NCBI RefSeq assembly: GCF_019204005.1
Contig: NZ_JAGSPA010000005.1
Location: forward strand, 1 to 64,000
Length of the DNA stretch: 64,000 nt
Direction of reading: 5' to 3'
Origin: Pacificimonas pallii
GTDB lineage: Bacteria > Pseudomonadota > Alphaproteobacteria > Sphingomonadales > Sphingomonadaceae
The position numbers and the translations under genes are program-made. Numbering within the stretch: the stretch's first letter is position 1; each line of letters starts with the position of its first letter. The notes beneath the pieces are model-generated. The model saw nothing but the letters and a program-made list of their open reading frames with translations. It was not told the origin of the DNA and did no database searches. Positions 44,414 through 55,631 of the stretch are shown here, one piece after another.

Positions 44414-45097
44414 TTGCAGTATGATGACGTGATTTTCGGTCGGCGGAGTATTCGCGGATACAAGGCCGATGCCGTGCCGCGCGCGCTGATCGAGGACATT
44501 CTCAAACTGGCGATGCGCGCACCTTCGTCGATGAATACCCAGCCCTATCATTTCTACGTCATCACTGGCGATGCGCTTGACCGAATACGCAAGGGGAACA
44601 CCGAGCGGATGGCGGCGGGCGTTCCGCAATCGCGCGAATTTCGAACGGGCGAGGCGTTTGCGGGCGCGCACCGCGAGCGGCAGATCGGCGTCGCCAAGCA
44701 GCTCTTCTCGGCCATGGGCATCGCGCGCGAGGATCAGGATGCGCGCCAGAACTGGGTCATGCGCGGCTTTCGCCAATTCGACGCTCCTGTCTGTGTCATC
44801 ATCACATATGACCGCGAACTTGCCGGCAGCGACGATACCGCGTTCGACTGCGGTGCGGTCGCAACCGCGCTTGTCAATGCCGCCTGGTCTCGTGGACTGG
44901 GCGCGGTCATCAACAGTCAGGGCATCATGCAATCCCCGGTGGTTCGTGAACATGCCGGGATCGCCGATGATCAAGTGATTATGAAAAGCATTGCGCTCGG
45001 CTGGCCGGACCATGATTTTCCGGCGAACGCCGTAATATCCGAACGGCGCCCGGTTGAGGAGGCAGCCATGTTTGTCGGTTTCGATGACGCCTGCTGA
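44414..45097 (+). CDS. Nitroreductase-family FMN oxidoreductase
   Basis: A 227-residue flavin enzyme that would reduce nitro groups or quinone-like acceptors with NAD(P)H. Family marks are FGRRSIRGYKADAVPRALIEDILKLAMRAPSSMNTQPYHFYVITG, in which the Arg/Ser cluster contacts the FMN phosphate, and the later QSPVVREHAGIADDQVIMKSIALGWPD. The start is a TTG at 44414 with AGGGGG seven bases upstream; no in-frame ATG exists in front of FGRRSI. The physiological substrate is unknown. No operon partner is visible; the dehydrogenase operon begins 124 bases later. Confidence 0.9.
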   Translation: MQYDDVIFGRRSIRGYKADAVPRALIEDILKLAMRAPSSMNTQPYHFYVITGDALDRIRKGNTERMAAGVPQSREFRTGEAFAGAHRERQIGVAKQLFSAMGIAREDQDARQNWVMRGFRQFDAPVCVIITYDRELAGSDDTAFDCGAVATALVNAAWSRGLGAVINSQGIMQSPVVREHAGIADDQVIMKSIALGWPDHDFPANAVISERRPVEEAAMFVGFDDAC

Positions 45098-45197
45098 GAT
45101 GTTTCACCGGTAACTTTCCCTGATGGACACGAGTTGCCATCGCCATTTGGGACTTGAGGACCTATGCAGGGTGCCGCGCTATATTCGGAACGAATAG

Positions 45198-46453
<1,256 letters not shown>

Positions 46454-46454
<1 letters not shown>

Positions 46455-47470
46455 TGGCACGCATGACCATGATCGAGGCGATCCGCGACGCCCAGGACAT
46501 CTGTATGGAGCGCGATGATAAGGTCGTCGTATTCGGTCAGGACGTTGGCTATTTCGGCGGCGTATTCCGCTGTACCAAAGGCCTTCAGGAAAAATACGGT
46601 CCGCAGCGCTGTTTCGATACGCCGATCAATGAAAGCGGCATTGTCGGCGCGGCCATAGGTATGGGTGCCTATGGCCTGCGCCCCTGCGTCGAAATCCAGT
46701 TCGCCGACTATATGTACCCGGCCTACGACCAGATCGTGTCGGAAGCCGCACGGCTAAGGCACCGGTCGAACAAGGACTTCATCGCCCCCCTGACGATACG
46801 CATGCCCACGGGCGGCGGTATTTTCGGCGGCCAGACGCATTCGCAGAGTCCCGAAGCGCTGTTCGCGCATGTGTCCGGGCTGAAGACGGTCATCCCGTCC
46901 AATCCCTATGACGCCAAGGGCATGCTAATCGCCAGCATCGAGGATGACGATCCGGTTATCTACCTTGAACCCAAGCGTCTTTATAATGGTCCGTTCGACG
47001 GCCATCACGAAGCCGCGATCACGCCCTGGTCGAAGCATGAATTGGGCGAGGTTCCCGAGGGGCACTATACGGTCCCGCTTGGCAGCGCCGCCATCCGCCG
47101 CGCCGGTTCGGACGTCACCGTTCTTGCTTATGGAACCATGGTGCATGTCGCGCTCGCCGCGGCTGAGGAAACCGGCGTTGATGCCGAAGTGATCGACCTG
47201 CGCTCGATCGTGCCGCTCGACCTCGAGACGATCAAGGCATCGGTGGAGAAGACCGGGCGCTGCGTCATCGTGCACGAGGCGACACGCACGTGCGGCTTTG
47301 GCGCCGAACTGGCCGCTCTGGTTGCGCATCACTGCTTTTATTCCCTGGAGGCGCCGATGGTCCGAGTGACAGGCTATGATACGCCCTATCCACATGCGCA
47401 TGAGTGGGATTATTTCCCCGGCCCGGCACGCGTCGGCAAAGCGCTTCTGCACGTCATGGAGACCGAATGA
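46454..47470 (+). CDS. Branched-chain 2-oxoacid dehydrogenase E1 beta subunit
   Basis: A 338-residue transketolase-like subunit that completes the E1 active site. Family sequences are MTMIEAIRDAQDICMERDDKVVVFGQDVGYFGGVFRCTKGL, INESGIVGAAIGMGAYGLRPCVEIQFADYMYPAYDQIVSEAARLRHRS, RMPTGGGIFGGQTHSQSPEALFAHVSGLKTV, and the C-terminal EVIDLRSIVPLDLETI. It is translated in a chain with E1 alpha (TGATG) and E2 (ATGA). Confidence 0.95.
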
Positions 47471-48828
47471 TGGGCGAACAGGTCATCAAGATGCCGGACA
47501 TTGGCGAGGGCGTCGCCGAAGCGGAACTGGTCGAATGGGAGGTCGCGGTCGGCGACCAGGTGCGTGAGGATCAGGTCCTCGCCGCCGTCATGACCGACAA
47601 GGCCACGGTCGAGATCCCCGCGCCGCGCGATGGCAAGATCATATGGCTGGGTCCCGACATCGGCGAAATCGTCGCCGTAGGCTCCCCGATTATCCGCATG
47701 GAAGTCGAGGGGGACGGCAATGCCACGCCCGGCGAGATGGATGAACCCGTCATGCGGTCTGCCGTTGACGATGGTTCCGAACCGCAGTCGCCCGGCGCCG
47801 CCGCCCGCGCGCAGGAGGGCACCGCGCCCGCGCCTGCCGAGACCGCCCAGCCAGATGCGGCTGTTCCAGACGCCAAGCCCGCTGCCCCGGCAAAACCGGG
47901 GTCCGCGCCGTCCGGCAATTACAAGCCGATCGCTGCCGTGCCGCGCGCGGACGGAGAAAAACCACTGGCGTCCCCCGCTGTCCGCCGCCGGGCGATGGAT
48001 GTGGGTATCGACCTGCGCCGGGTACCGGGAAGCGCTGCGGCAAATCGGATCACCATGGACGATCTGGACGCCTTCATCGCATCGGGCGGCGAAGCCGCGG
48101 CTCATTCTGCCAGGCGGACGCGCGACACGTCCGTCGATGATGTGAAGATCGTTGGCCTGCGCCGCAAGATCGCCGAGAAGATGGCGACCGCCAAGTCGCG
48201 CATTCCGCACATTACCTATGTCGAGGAAATCGACGTCACCGCGCTGGAAGAGCTGCGCGCGAAACTGAATGCAGGTCGCGGCGAAGGGCGACCGAAGCTG
48301 ACGCTGCTGCCCTTTTTGATGCAGGCCATGGTCCGCGCCATCCGTGAACAGCCGCAGATGAACGCGCGCTATGACGACGATGCGAATGTGGTCCACCGGC
48401 ATGGCGGTATGCATATCGGCGTCGCGGCGCAGACCGATAATGGCTTGATGGTCCCCGTGGTGAAGCACGTGGAGTCGCTGTCGCTATGGGACTGCGCGGG
48501 CGAGTTGAGCCGTCTGGCCGAGGCCGCGAAGGACGGCACGGCCAGCCGCGATGATCTGTCCGGTTCCACCATCACCATCACATCGCTTGGCGCGATGGGC
48601 GGTATCGTCACAACTCCTGTTATCAATTATCCCGAAGTGGCCATCGTCGGCGTCAACAAGATGCGGATCATGCCCGTCTGGCAGGACACCCAGTTCGTGC
48701 CGCGCAAAATGATGAATCTGTCCTCCAGCTTCGATCACCGGGTGATCGACGGCTGGGACGCCGCCGTTTTCATTCAGCGCATCAAGGCGCTGCTGGAAGC
48801 CCCCGCCATGATTTTCATCGAGGACTGA
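47467..48828 (+). CDS. Dihydrolipoamide acyltransferase (E2) of the branched-chain dehydrogenase
   Basis: The complex core, 453 residues. The N-terminal lipoyl domain has the lipoylated Lys45 in VMTDKATVEI. A Pro/Ala-rich hinge (about 100-155) leads to an E3-binding domain (LASPAVRRRAMDVGIDLRRVPGSAAANRITMDDLDAFI) and the catalytic domain with SSSFDHRVIDGWDAAVFIQRI, where the His is the acid/base. Two ATGs (47467 and 47470) are possible starts; the first forms ATGA with the E1 beta stop codon. The E3 gene begins directly after the stop codon. Confidence 0.95.
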   Translation: MMGEQVIKMPDIGEGVAEAELVEWEVAVGDQVREDQVLAAVMTDKATVEIPAPRDGKIIWLGPDIGEIVAVGSPIIRMEVEGDGNATPGEMDEPVMRSAVDDGSEPQSPGAAARAQEGTAPAPAETAQPDAAVPDAKPAAPAKPGSAPSGNYKPIAAVPRADGEKPLASPAVRRRAMDVGIDLRRVPGSAAANRITMDDLDAFIASGGEAAAHSARRTRDTSVDDVKIVGLRRKIAEKMATAKSRIPHITYVEEIDVTALEELRAKLNAGRGEGRPKLTLLPFLMQAMVRAIREQPQMNARYDDDANVVHRHGGMHIGVAAQTDNGLMVPVVKHVESLSLWDCAGELSRLAEAAKDGTASRDDLSGSTITITSLGAMGGIVTTPVINYPEVAIVGVNKMRIMPVWQDTQFVPRKMMNLSSSFDHRVIDGWDAAVFIQRIKALLEAPAMIFIED

Positions 48829-50217
48829 ATGACCGACCTTTCCTGCAAATTTCTCGTTATCGGTGCTGGTCCCGGCGGTTATATCGCCGCCATTCGCGCG
48901 GGGCAGCTAGGGATCGAGACGGTTATCGTCGAGGCGGCCCCCGTCGGCGGAACATGTCTGAATGTCGGCTGCATTCCGTCAAAGGCACTGATCCACGCTG
49001 CCGAGGAGTTTGAAAAGGCGGTGCACTTCGCTGGCGATAACCCGCTCGGCATCAGTGCCGGTACGCCGAAGCTCGACCTGGCGCAGACCATCGCGTGGAA
49101 AGACGGCATTGTTGGCAAGCTGACCGGCGGTGTCGCCGCACTTTTGAAAAAGGCTGGCGTGAAAACCGTGAAGGGCCGGGCGACGTTCGTGGACGGGAAA
49201 ACCGTTCGCGTGGACGGCGAAGATGGCCCCATGACCATCCGCGCCGAAGCCATATGCATCGCGACCGGGTCGGTGCCTGTGGAACTCCCCTTCCTGCCCT
49301 TTGGTAAGGACATCATATCCTCGACAGAGGCGCTGTCGCTGAGCGCGCCGCCAAAACATCTGGCCATCGTCGGCGCGGGCTATATTGGTATGGAACTTGG
49401 CATGGCCTATGCCAAGCTGGGATCGAAGGTCACCATCGTCGAGGCGGAAGAGCGGATCCTCCCGCTATATGACAAGGAACTGACCAGACCCGTTCAGAAA
49501 CGCGCACAAGCGCTGGGTATCGAATTGCTGTTCGGCGCAAAGGCAAAAGGCAAGGCGGCAACCGGCCTGCAGATCGAAACCGCCGACGGCAAAGACGCAA
49601 CCGTCAAGGCGGACAAGATTCTGGTGACGGTCGGCCGCCGTCCGCTGACGGAAGGTTGGGGCCGCGAGAATCTGGTACTGGATATGCACGGACGCCACAT
49701 CCGCATTGACGAGCGATGCCGCACCAGCATGGCGGGGCTCTATGCCATCGGTGACGTGACCGGCGAACCCATGCTCGCACACCGCGCCATGGCGCAGGGC
49801 GAAATGGTCGCCGAAATCGTCGCGGGCGAACCGCGTAAATGGGACAAGGTGGCCATTCCCGCCATCTGTTTCACCGATCCCGAAATCATTAGCGTTGGCC
49901 TGTCACCTGACGAAGCCAGGGACGGGGAGCACGACATTGAAACTGCGATATTCCCCTTCGCCGCCAATGGCCGCGCATTGACCATGGAAGCGGATGACGG
50001 CTTTGTACGGGTCGTCGCCCGCAAGGACAATCATCTGGTGCTGGGCCTGCAGGCCGTTGGCAAGGGCTGCGCTGAACTTTCTGCCGCGTTCGGCCTCGCC
50101 ATGGAGATGGGCGCGACGCTCGAGGATATTGCCGGGACGATACACGCCCACCCCACACAGGGCGAGGCCTTGCAGGAAGCTGCCCTGCGCGCATTGGGTC
50201 ACGCGCTTCATATCTAG
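48829..50217 (+). CDS. Dihydrolipoyl dehydrogenase (E3)
   Basis: Flavoprotein disulfide reductase of 462 residues that reoxidises the E2 lipoyl groups and makes NADH. FAD motif [17 protein letters not shown] (12-28), redox disulfide Cys43/Cys48 in [16 protein letters not shown] motif [20 protein letters not shown], second FAD motif [22 protein letters not shown], and the C-terminal [14 protein letters not shown] with the His/Glu pair. All parts are intact. It ends the operon. The 115 bases after it show no clear terminator. Confidence 0.96.
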   Translation: MTDLSCKFLVIGAGPGGYIAAIRAGQLGIETVIVEAAPVGGTCLNVGCIPSKALIHAAEEFEKAVHFAGDNPLGISAGTPKLDLAQTIAWKDGIVGKLTGGVAALLKKAGVKTVKGRATFVDGKTVRVDGEDGPMTIRAEAICIATGSVPVELPFLPFGKDIISSTEALSLSAPPKHLAIVGAGYIGMELGMAYAKLGSKVTIVEAEERILPLYDKELTRPVQKRAQALGIELLFGAKAKGKAATGLQIETADGKDATVKADKILVTVGRRPLTEGWGRENLVLDMHGRHIRIDERCRTSMAGLYAIGDVTGEPMLAHRAMAQGEMVAEIVAGEPRKWDKVAIPAICFTDPEIISVGLSPDEARDGEHDIETAIFPFAANGRALTMEADDGFVRVVARKDNHLVLGLQAVGKGCAELSAAFGLAMEMGATLEDIAGTIHAHPTQGEALQEAALRALGHALHI

Positions 50218-50332
50218 GTGAAATCGGGATCGCCAATTGCCGCGGCCCATCGCCATTGAGATGGCAGGGAGGGAGCCGGTCCACCGCATGACACTTCTGC
50301 ATATATGGCTCATTCAGGGATGAACTGCGGCG

Positions 50333-51106
50333 ATGATTGCATCTGGTAATATGATCTTGCTTTGGATGGCTATCCTGGGTGCGGTGATGGGTAGTTTTAT
50401 CGGCGTGGTGGCACTTCGCACCGGGCGGGACGACGGGATTGTCCGGGCTCGTTCGCGTTGCGACAATTGCCGCAGGCAACTCGACATATGGGAACTTGTT
50501 CCTGTCGTTTCCTTTGCCGTGCTTCGCGGGCGATGCCGAACATGCAAGGCGCGCATAGCCGTACTTCTGCCCCTTTTGGAAATAGCGGGAGCTGCGATCG
50601 GTATGGCGAGCGCATGGATCGCAGATGACTTCGCGGACCTGATGCTTGCGGGAATGGGATGGACGCTATTGTGCCTGGCTATTCTCGATATGCGGCATTT
50701 CTGGCTGCCGGACCGCGTCACGCTGCCCCTCGCTGTGGCGGGAATCATGTTCGCGGCGCTGCAGGGCGACTTAATATCGTCGCTTGCCGGCGGCGCAATT
50801 GGCTGGGCGGCGCTCGTTCTTGTTGCGGGTATATATGAACGTATTACGAGACGTCAGGGGCTGGGTGGCGGCGACCCGAAATTGCTGGCTGCCATCGGTA
50901 CATGGGTCGGCGCCGGGGCGCTGCCATTCATTGTCACGGCTGCGGCACTGGCAGGACTGGCTGCCGCGTTCATCATGGCGATACGCGGCCAGGACATCGG
51001 GCGTACGACCCGGCTGCCCTTTGGCACGTTGCTCGCCATCGGCACCTACATATATGTGCCGATGGCGAGCTTTTCCTTATCCCTGCCCTATGCGGTCGGC
51101 TGGTGA
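50333..51106 (+). CDS. gspO: Prepilin peptidase / N-methyltransferase (A24 family)
   Basis: Inner-membrane aspartic protease (257 residues) that cleaves the short leader of pseudopilins before Phe/Met and methylates the new N-terminus. Two catalytic Asps are visible: Asp119 in AILDMRHFWLPD and Asp181 in GGGDPKL. The N-terminal methyltransferase-like domain has the four-Cys zinc pattern (Cys43, Cys46, Cys68, Cys71). About seven to eight hydrophobic helices. It lies close to the gsp genes and is probably the processing enzyme for GspG-K. It converges on the TonB receptor gene. Confidence 0.93.
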   Translation: MIASGNMILLWMAILGAVMGSFIGVVALRTGRDDGIVRARSRCDNCRRQLDIWELVPVVSFAVLRGRCRTCKARIAVLLPLLEIAGAAIGMASAWIADDFADLMLAGMGWTLLCLAILDMRHFWLPDRVTLPLAVAGIMFAALQGDLISSLAGGAIGWAALVLVAGIYERITRRQGLGGGDPKLLAAIGTWVGAGALPFIVTAAALAGLAAAFIMAIRGQDIGRTTRLPFGTLLAIGTYIYVPMASFSLSLPYAVGW

Positions 51107-51134
51107 CCGTGCGGGTTGCTGGCGGCCGTGCCGT

Positions 51135-53876
51135 CTAGAACGTGACGCCAATGCTGGCGGCAAAGCTGCGGCCACGTTCAAAGACGTTACGGTCAAGGCG
51201 GGAACCGTTGAATTCCTGGAATTCCTCATAATCCTCGCCGAGAATATTGCGTGCCTCCAGCTTCAGCTCCGCCTCGATACCGCCAAGTTCGATGCCCTGA
51301 CGTACCACGAAGTCCAACTGAAACCCCGGATCTTCCTTGAACGGAATGGCGGCAATGCCGCCGCCGGAAGTTGCGCTGACAAAGCGGCTTGTCACACGCT
51401 CAGAGGCGTAATTCAGGAGAAGGGTCTGCTGCGATAGTCTCTCGGAATCTTCAAAGCCAATCTGCAGGTTGATCAAATGGTCGGATTGCCCGGTCAGCGG
51501 TTCGCCATCGGTAAACAGCGTGCTTGCGGCGACCTGCCGCCCCTCATTGTTGAGAACCTGCTCATTACCGACTTTGATTTCGGATTTTGTATAGGTGTAA
51601 TTCGCCACCAGCACGAGATCACGCGTTTCAAAGAAGCCGGTATCGGCGACTGTGAAGCGCTTCTGCACTTCAAGCTCGGCACCGTAAAGCTGCGCTTCGG
51701 GCGCATTTGCAAAGGTCGTGAAAAACGCCTCGCCCTGCACAAAGGCAACGGCTTCAATCGGGTTGTCGATATTCTTGTAGAAACCGGCCAGACTGATGGT
51801 CTCGTTGCGCCCGGGATACCATTCGAAGCGCGCCTCCGCATTGATCAGGCTGGAGTCCCGCAGGAACTGGTTGCCGATGAACGTCCGGTTGGATTCGATG
51901 TCCAGAAACTGTTGCGGTGCCAGTTCACGAAACTGCGGTCGTGCGATGGTTTTCGACGCGGCAAGCCGGAACTGCATGTCATCGGCGAAGTTCCAGGTCA
52001 GCGTACCTGCGGGCAGGAAATAGTCATTCTCCAGCCGCGTGTTGACCAGACTGGCATCGCCGCCTGTCCCGACACCGCCAAAAATATCAAACGTGTCGAT
52101 CGTCTGTGTCGCCGTTTCATAACGGACCCCAAGGGTACCGCGGACAAAGTCGATGGGTTCGGCTTCCACCTGCGCGTAGACGCCGTGAATTTCGAGGCCG
52201 GCGTCATATTCGATGACCTCTCCGCCGGCGGCCTGCTCGCGCAGGAGCACGTCGAATTCACGGACCACGAAATCGGATGTCAGATAGTCGGGCCGTGCCT
52301 GCGCGATGGTGGACGGTAGCGCGCGATCCGAGCGATAGACAAATGACCGGCGGAAACTGTTCCGGCTCGTGTCAGAGTAGGAGTAGCCTGCACTCAACGT
52401 CATGTCGAAAGCGGCGGGCACATTATAGGACAGGTCAACCGCGCCCGCATATAGGTCTTCCTGTAGTTCGGAGAATGCGATGGTGGCGTTCTGGCCGTTT
52501 GAGCGAAGATCGTTGACGAAATCGCCGATCTCGGGATTGAACTCGTAACTGAAGCTGCGTTCATACGGGCTTTCGCGCTCGGTCTTCGCATAGCTTGCCC
52601 GGATGTCGGCGCCGAAGTCACCAAAATCGAATTCCGCGACGAGCTGTGTGTCGATCAGCTGGCGCTCGAACCAGGTGGTCCGCTGGCGGAGCAGCCGGTT
52701 GTCGCCGACCACTGACGCAAACCCGTTATCAAGGCGCGCTTCCTTCAGAGAGTCGCGAATGTATAGATTCGTCCAGCGGATCTTGTGTTCGCCAAATTCG
52801 TAGCCAAAGCCAAGGAGGCCGTTCACGACAATCCTGTTCTGCGTTGCCAGAAATTCAAAATCGCTGGTGGGAACGAGCGTGTTATCGCCATCCAGACCTG
52901 TCGTGAACTGCTGAGTCCCGCCGCGCGTCTGCCAGCTATTGTCCCAGCCGATATTGGCGATGACGCCAAGGCGGTCATCGCCAATATCGATCGCCGTTCC
53001 CGCGGTCAGCTCAAGTGAACCGTTGATGGGAATATCGTCGTTACGCTGTACGATGGTGGTGGAGGCGTTGTTGAGCGCGGCGGTAATCCCCTCAAGCTGC
53101 TCGAGGGAGAAATTGGGACCGCGATTGATGCCGCCCTCAGCCGCGAAGGCGGCGCGCAGCGCATCGGGAATATCGCGCGATCCGTCGTCGAAGCCCAGAA
53201 AATCGGTATCCGACCCGAAATAGGTGTAACCGAGTTCGCCGGTCGTCTCGGTGTTGGCGCCGATGCCCGCACCGACCGTCAGGAATGTCTCCTCAGGAAC
53301 CGCCAGAGTCGTCAGGTTGATGACACCGCCGCCAAATTCACCCGGATAGGCGACGGAGTAGCTTTTCTGTACCACGGACGAAGCGATGACACTGGTAGGG
53401 AAAATGTCGAGCGGAACCACGCGGCGCTGCGGTTCAGGACTGGGCAGCGGCGAGCCGTTGAGGAGGGCGAGTGAATAGCGGTCGCCAAGGCCGCGGACAT
53501 AGACGAAGCGTCCACCAACGAGGCTGAGGCCGGTGACCCGCTGCAATGCCGAGGCGATGTCGCCTTCGCCTGAACGCGCAATGGCCTCGGCATCGAGGAC
53601 ATTGAGGACTTCCGAGGACGCGCGAACGGGTTCGGGAATGAAGCGTCCCTGAACGACAATGACCTCATCCTCGTCGACCGACCCCGGACCAGAAATATCG
53701 ACCGGGCGAGTCTCTTGCTGGACCTCCTCATTCGGATTCTGTTCGACGGTTTGAGTGGTTTCGGGGTCCTGGGCGCTCTGTGCGAACGCTGCGCCGCCGA
53801 AAAGTGGGCTGAAAAATGGGAGGGCGAGCGCGCTTGAGAGCAGCAGCAGGCGTGTTTTGGATGATGTCAGCGGCAT
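51135..53876 (-). CDS. TonB-dependent receptor linked to the type II secretion locus
   Basis: Outer-membrane receptor of 913 residues. A signal peptide (TRLLLLSSALALPFFSPLFGGAAFAQ) is followed by an acidic/Gln-rich stretch, the TonB box DEVIVVQGRFIPEPVRASSEV, the plug (DAEAIARSGEGDIASALQRVTGLSLVGGRFVYVRGLGDRYSLALLNGSPLPSPEPQRR and GEFGGGVINLTT) and a barrel ending in RGRSFAASIGVTF. I use the ATG at 53876; a longer frame from 53924 puts extra residues before the signal. It follows the lipoprotein gene on the same strand, with an inverted repeat/terminator between them. The substrate is unknown; pairing with a surface lipoprotein suggests a joint role. Confidence 0.93.
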   Translation of the reverse strand: MPLTSSKTRLLLLSSALALPFFSPLFGGAAFAQSAQDPETTQTVEQNPNEEVQQETRPVDISGPGSVDEDEVIVVQGRFIPEPVRASSEVLNVLDAEAIARSGEGDIASALQRVTGLSLVGGRFVYVRGLGDRYSLALLNGSPLPSPEPQRRVVPLDIFPTSVIASSVVQKSYSVAYPGEFGGGVINLTTLAVPEETFLTVGAGIGANTETTGELGYTYFGSDTDFLGFDDGSRDIPDALRAAFAAEGGINRGPNFSLEQLEGITAALNNASTTIVQRNDDIPINGSLELTAGTAIDIGDDRLGVIANIGWDNSWQTRGGTQQFTTGLDGDNTLVPTSDFEFLATQNRIVVNGLLGFGYEFGEHKIRWTNLYIRDSLKEARLDNGFASVVGDNRLLRQRTTWFERQLIDTQLVAEFDFGDFGADIRASYAKTERESPYERSFSYEFNPEIGDFVNDLRSNGQNATIAFSELQEDLYAGAVDLSYNVPAAFDMTLSAGYSYSDTSRNSFRRSFVYRSDRALPSTIAQARPDYLTSDFVVREFDVLLREQAAGGEVIEYDAGLEIHGVYAQVEAEPIDFVRGTLGVRYETATQTIDTFDIFGGVGTGGDASLVNTRLENDYFLPAGTLTWNFADDMQFRLAASKTIARPQFRELAPQQFLDIESNRTFIGNQFLRDSSLINAEARFEWYPGRNETISLAGFYKNIDNPIEAVAFVQGEAFFTTFANAPEAQLYGAELEVQKRFTVADTGFFETRDLVLVANYTYTKSEIKVGNEQVLNNEGRQVAASTLFTDGEPLTGQSDHLINLQIGFEDSERLSQQTLLLNYASERVTSRFVSATSGGGIAAIPFKEDPGFQLDFVVRQGIELGGIEAELKLEARNILGEDYEEFQEFNGSRLDRNVFERGRSFAASIGVTF

Positions 53877-53905
53877 GGCGGGGCAATCCCTTGATATGTC
53901 TTGTG

Positions 53906-53948
53906 AAAAGGGGGCGGCGGCCACCTATGTATGTGGACGCCGCCCCTC
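53906..53948 (-). terminator. Terminator/attenuator between lipoprotein and TonB receptor genes
   Basis: On the minus strand AGGGGCGGCGTCCAC and GTGGCCGCCGCCCCC pair with one mismatch around a seven-base loop and are followed by TTTT. It would let the lipoprotein be made in excess over the receptor if read-through is partial. Confidence 0.75.
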
Positions 53949-53968
53949 TTTGATACTCGTCCCGAAGC

Positions 53969-55525
53969 TTAGCTGCCTGCGGGGACGATGGTCTGCGGAC
54001 GGGTCTCGCAGGCCTCGCTGCTACCCAGGCCGCAAGCCCAGCCGTTGAACCACAGATCATTCTCATCCTTGACGGCGCCGATATAGTCGGTGGCGATAAG
54101 GAAGCTGTTCAGGGTCGACGCGTCGAAAGCTGTCACAGCCGTCTCATTGGCACCGTTTACGAGGCCAGACGTGCCGCCGAGGGTGGAGGTGAATGCAGCA
54201 TCATTATTGTCGCCGCCGCCCGTGAACAGCGCCAGATCGTCAATGCCATCGCTGTCATCCGACGCTGCGGTGCCGCAGGCAAGGACGACCGACTGGAAGA
54301 CCGGCGGGCCATTCTCGTCGTTCGCCGCATCTGCCGCTGCGGCGGTCTGCGCGCCGTCAATGTCGATGCAGGTGCCGGTGGGTGAAACATATATGCCATT
54401 GGCGAGCACATAGTCGCCGCCGCCGCGCAGCGTGTTCACCGTGCCGCCATTGGCCAGGAAGGTGAAGTTGGCAAGGACGGTATCCTGACGCGGCAGGCGG
54501 TTCTCATTGCCATCGGAATCTGCTTCCCAGGCATGGTCGCCGCCCGAGTCGCGCTGCGTAACGATCACGAACTGATTGACGCCGGTATAGCCGGAGTCGC
54601 TGTCGATCGAGTCATCGTCATTACCCGTGAGGACGAGGAACTTGCCGTTCACCGTGCCGCCGAACCATTCAATGCCGTCGTCCGAATTGTTATGGACCTG
54701 AACATTATTGAATGTCGTGCCGCTGCCGACACCGGCCAGCGTGATACCGTTCAGCTCGTTGCCAGCGGAAACTTCAAAGCCGGCATAGCGTACCGAAAGA
54801 TACTGGACCGAGCCGGACGAATCGCCGGGCAGGTCGCCGCCAAAGAAGGCGTTGGACGTGCCTTCAACCGCGCCCGTGCAGTCCGCCGTGCCGCCGGTGC
54901 CCGCCGTGCAGTCAGAGAAAGGTGCACGGCCAAGAATGACGACACCGCCCCACTGGCCGATCGATTCGGCCGTCGCGGTGCCTTCCATATTCTGGCGGCT
55001 GGTCATGATCACGGGCGCTTCCGCCGTACCATCGACGCGCAGTTGCGAACCGCGGTTGACGAGCAGGAAGTCCGCGCCGCTGGAGCCGAAGATAACGACG
55101 CCTGGATCGACGCTGAGCGTGGCCTGCCGCGAACCCGCTGCCGGGGCATCGGTCGGACCGACATCGGTGCCGACCTGAACGCGGCCGGACAGGGAATAAA
55201 CAACGCCCGGAAGCGCCTCGAGGCGGAGGTCGTTGCCGATGACGCCGCGTAGCTGGCAAACGCGCGCATCGTCACTGTCCGCCGCTGTGCCGTAGTCCAG
55301 AATCTCGTTCGTGCGCGTCGTGCCCGTGGGGCAGTCATCGGCTGGTCCCGAACCCGGGCCAGGAGTCGGCGTGGGTGTCGGGGTTGGCGTGGGTGTGGGC
55401 GTAGGTGTTGGAGCCGGTGCCGGAACGATGACAATTCCGTCACCGGGAGATGCGACATCGTCAGCGCCGCAGCTGGCAAGTGCGAAGGCGGAGCCAAGAA
55501 GGAGAAGAGAACGGGTGCAGGACAT
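53969..55525 (-). CDS. Surface-type lipoprotein with Pro-Thr repeat stalk
   Basis: A 518-residue lipoprotein: signal MSCTRSLLLLGSAFALASC with lipobox Cys19, then a stalk of about nine Pro-Thr repeats (residues 36-56), then a large Gly/Asn/Asp-rich domain. The domain has the look of a right-handed beta-helix: NDLRLEALPGVVYSLSGRVQVGTDVG, DPGVVIFGSSGADFLLVNRGSQLRVDGTAEAPVIMTS, IGQWGGVVILGRAP, VQYLSVRYAGFEVSAGNELNGITLAGVGSGTTFNNVQVHNNSDDGIEWFGGTVNGKFLVLTGNDDDSIDSDSGYTG. There are several Cys pairs. Function unknown. Position beside gsp genes and a TonB receptor makes it a candidate type II secretion substrate that is displayed on the cell surface (inference). Confidence 0.85.
   Translation of the reverse strand: MSCTRSLLLLGSAFALASCGADDVASPGDGIVIVPAPAPTPTPTPTPTPTPTPTPGPGSGPADDCPTGTTRTNEILDYGTAADSDDARVCQLRGVIGNDLRLEALPGVVYSLSGRVQVGTDVGPTDAPAAGSRQATLSVDPGVVIFGSSGADFLLVNRGSQLRVDGTAEAPVIMTSRQNMEGTATAESIGQWGGVVILGRAPFSDCTAGTGGTADCTGAVEGTSNAFFGGDLPGDSSGSVQYLSVRYAGFEVSAGNELNGITLAGVGSGTTFNNVQVHNNSDDGIEWFGGTVNGKFLVLTGNDDDSIDSDSGYTGVNQFVIVTQRDSGGDHAWEADSDGNENRLPRQDTVLANFTFLANGGTVNTLRGGGDYVLANGIYVSPTGTCIDIDGAQTAAAADAANDENGPPVFQSVVLACGTAASDDSDGIDDLALFTGGGDNNDAAFTSTLGGTSGLVNGANETAVTAFDASTLNSFLIATDYIGAVKDENDLWFNGWACGLGSSEACETRPQTIVPAGS
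55363..55422 (-). repeat. Hexanucleotide-type repeat encoding the Pro-Thr stalk
   Basis: Imperfect six-base units (CCNACN on the coding strand) encode alternating Pro-Thr. Slippage by a unit would change stalk length without breaking the frame. It is not a CRISPR array. Confidence 0.8.
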
Positions 55526-55631
55526 GGTGAAAACCCCTTTAGGTTCTAAGCAATATCTAGTCGGAGGATCCGAGTGTTGCGGGACGTGCAGCCGCGACCT
55601 GGCAAGAGCTTCGCCGCAGCTTCGAGCCGGG

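Noticed and set aside
55363-55422. Possible CRISPR or other spaced repeat array
   Set aside because: The units are contiguous six-base coding repeats without spacers.
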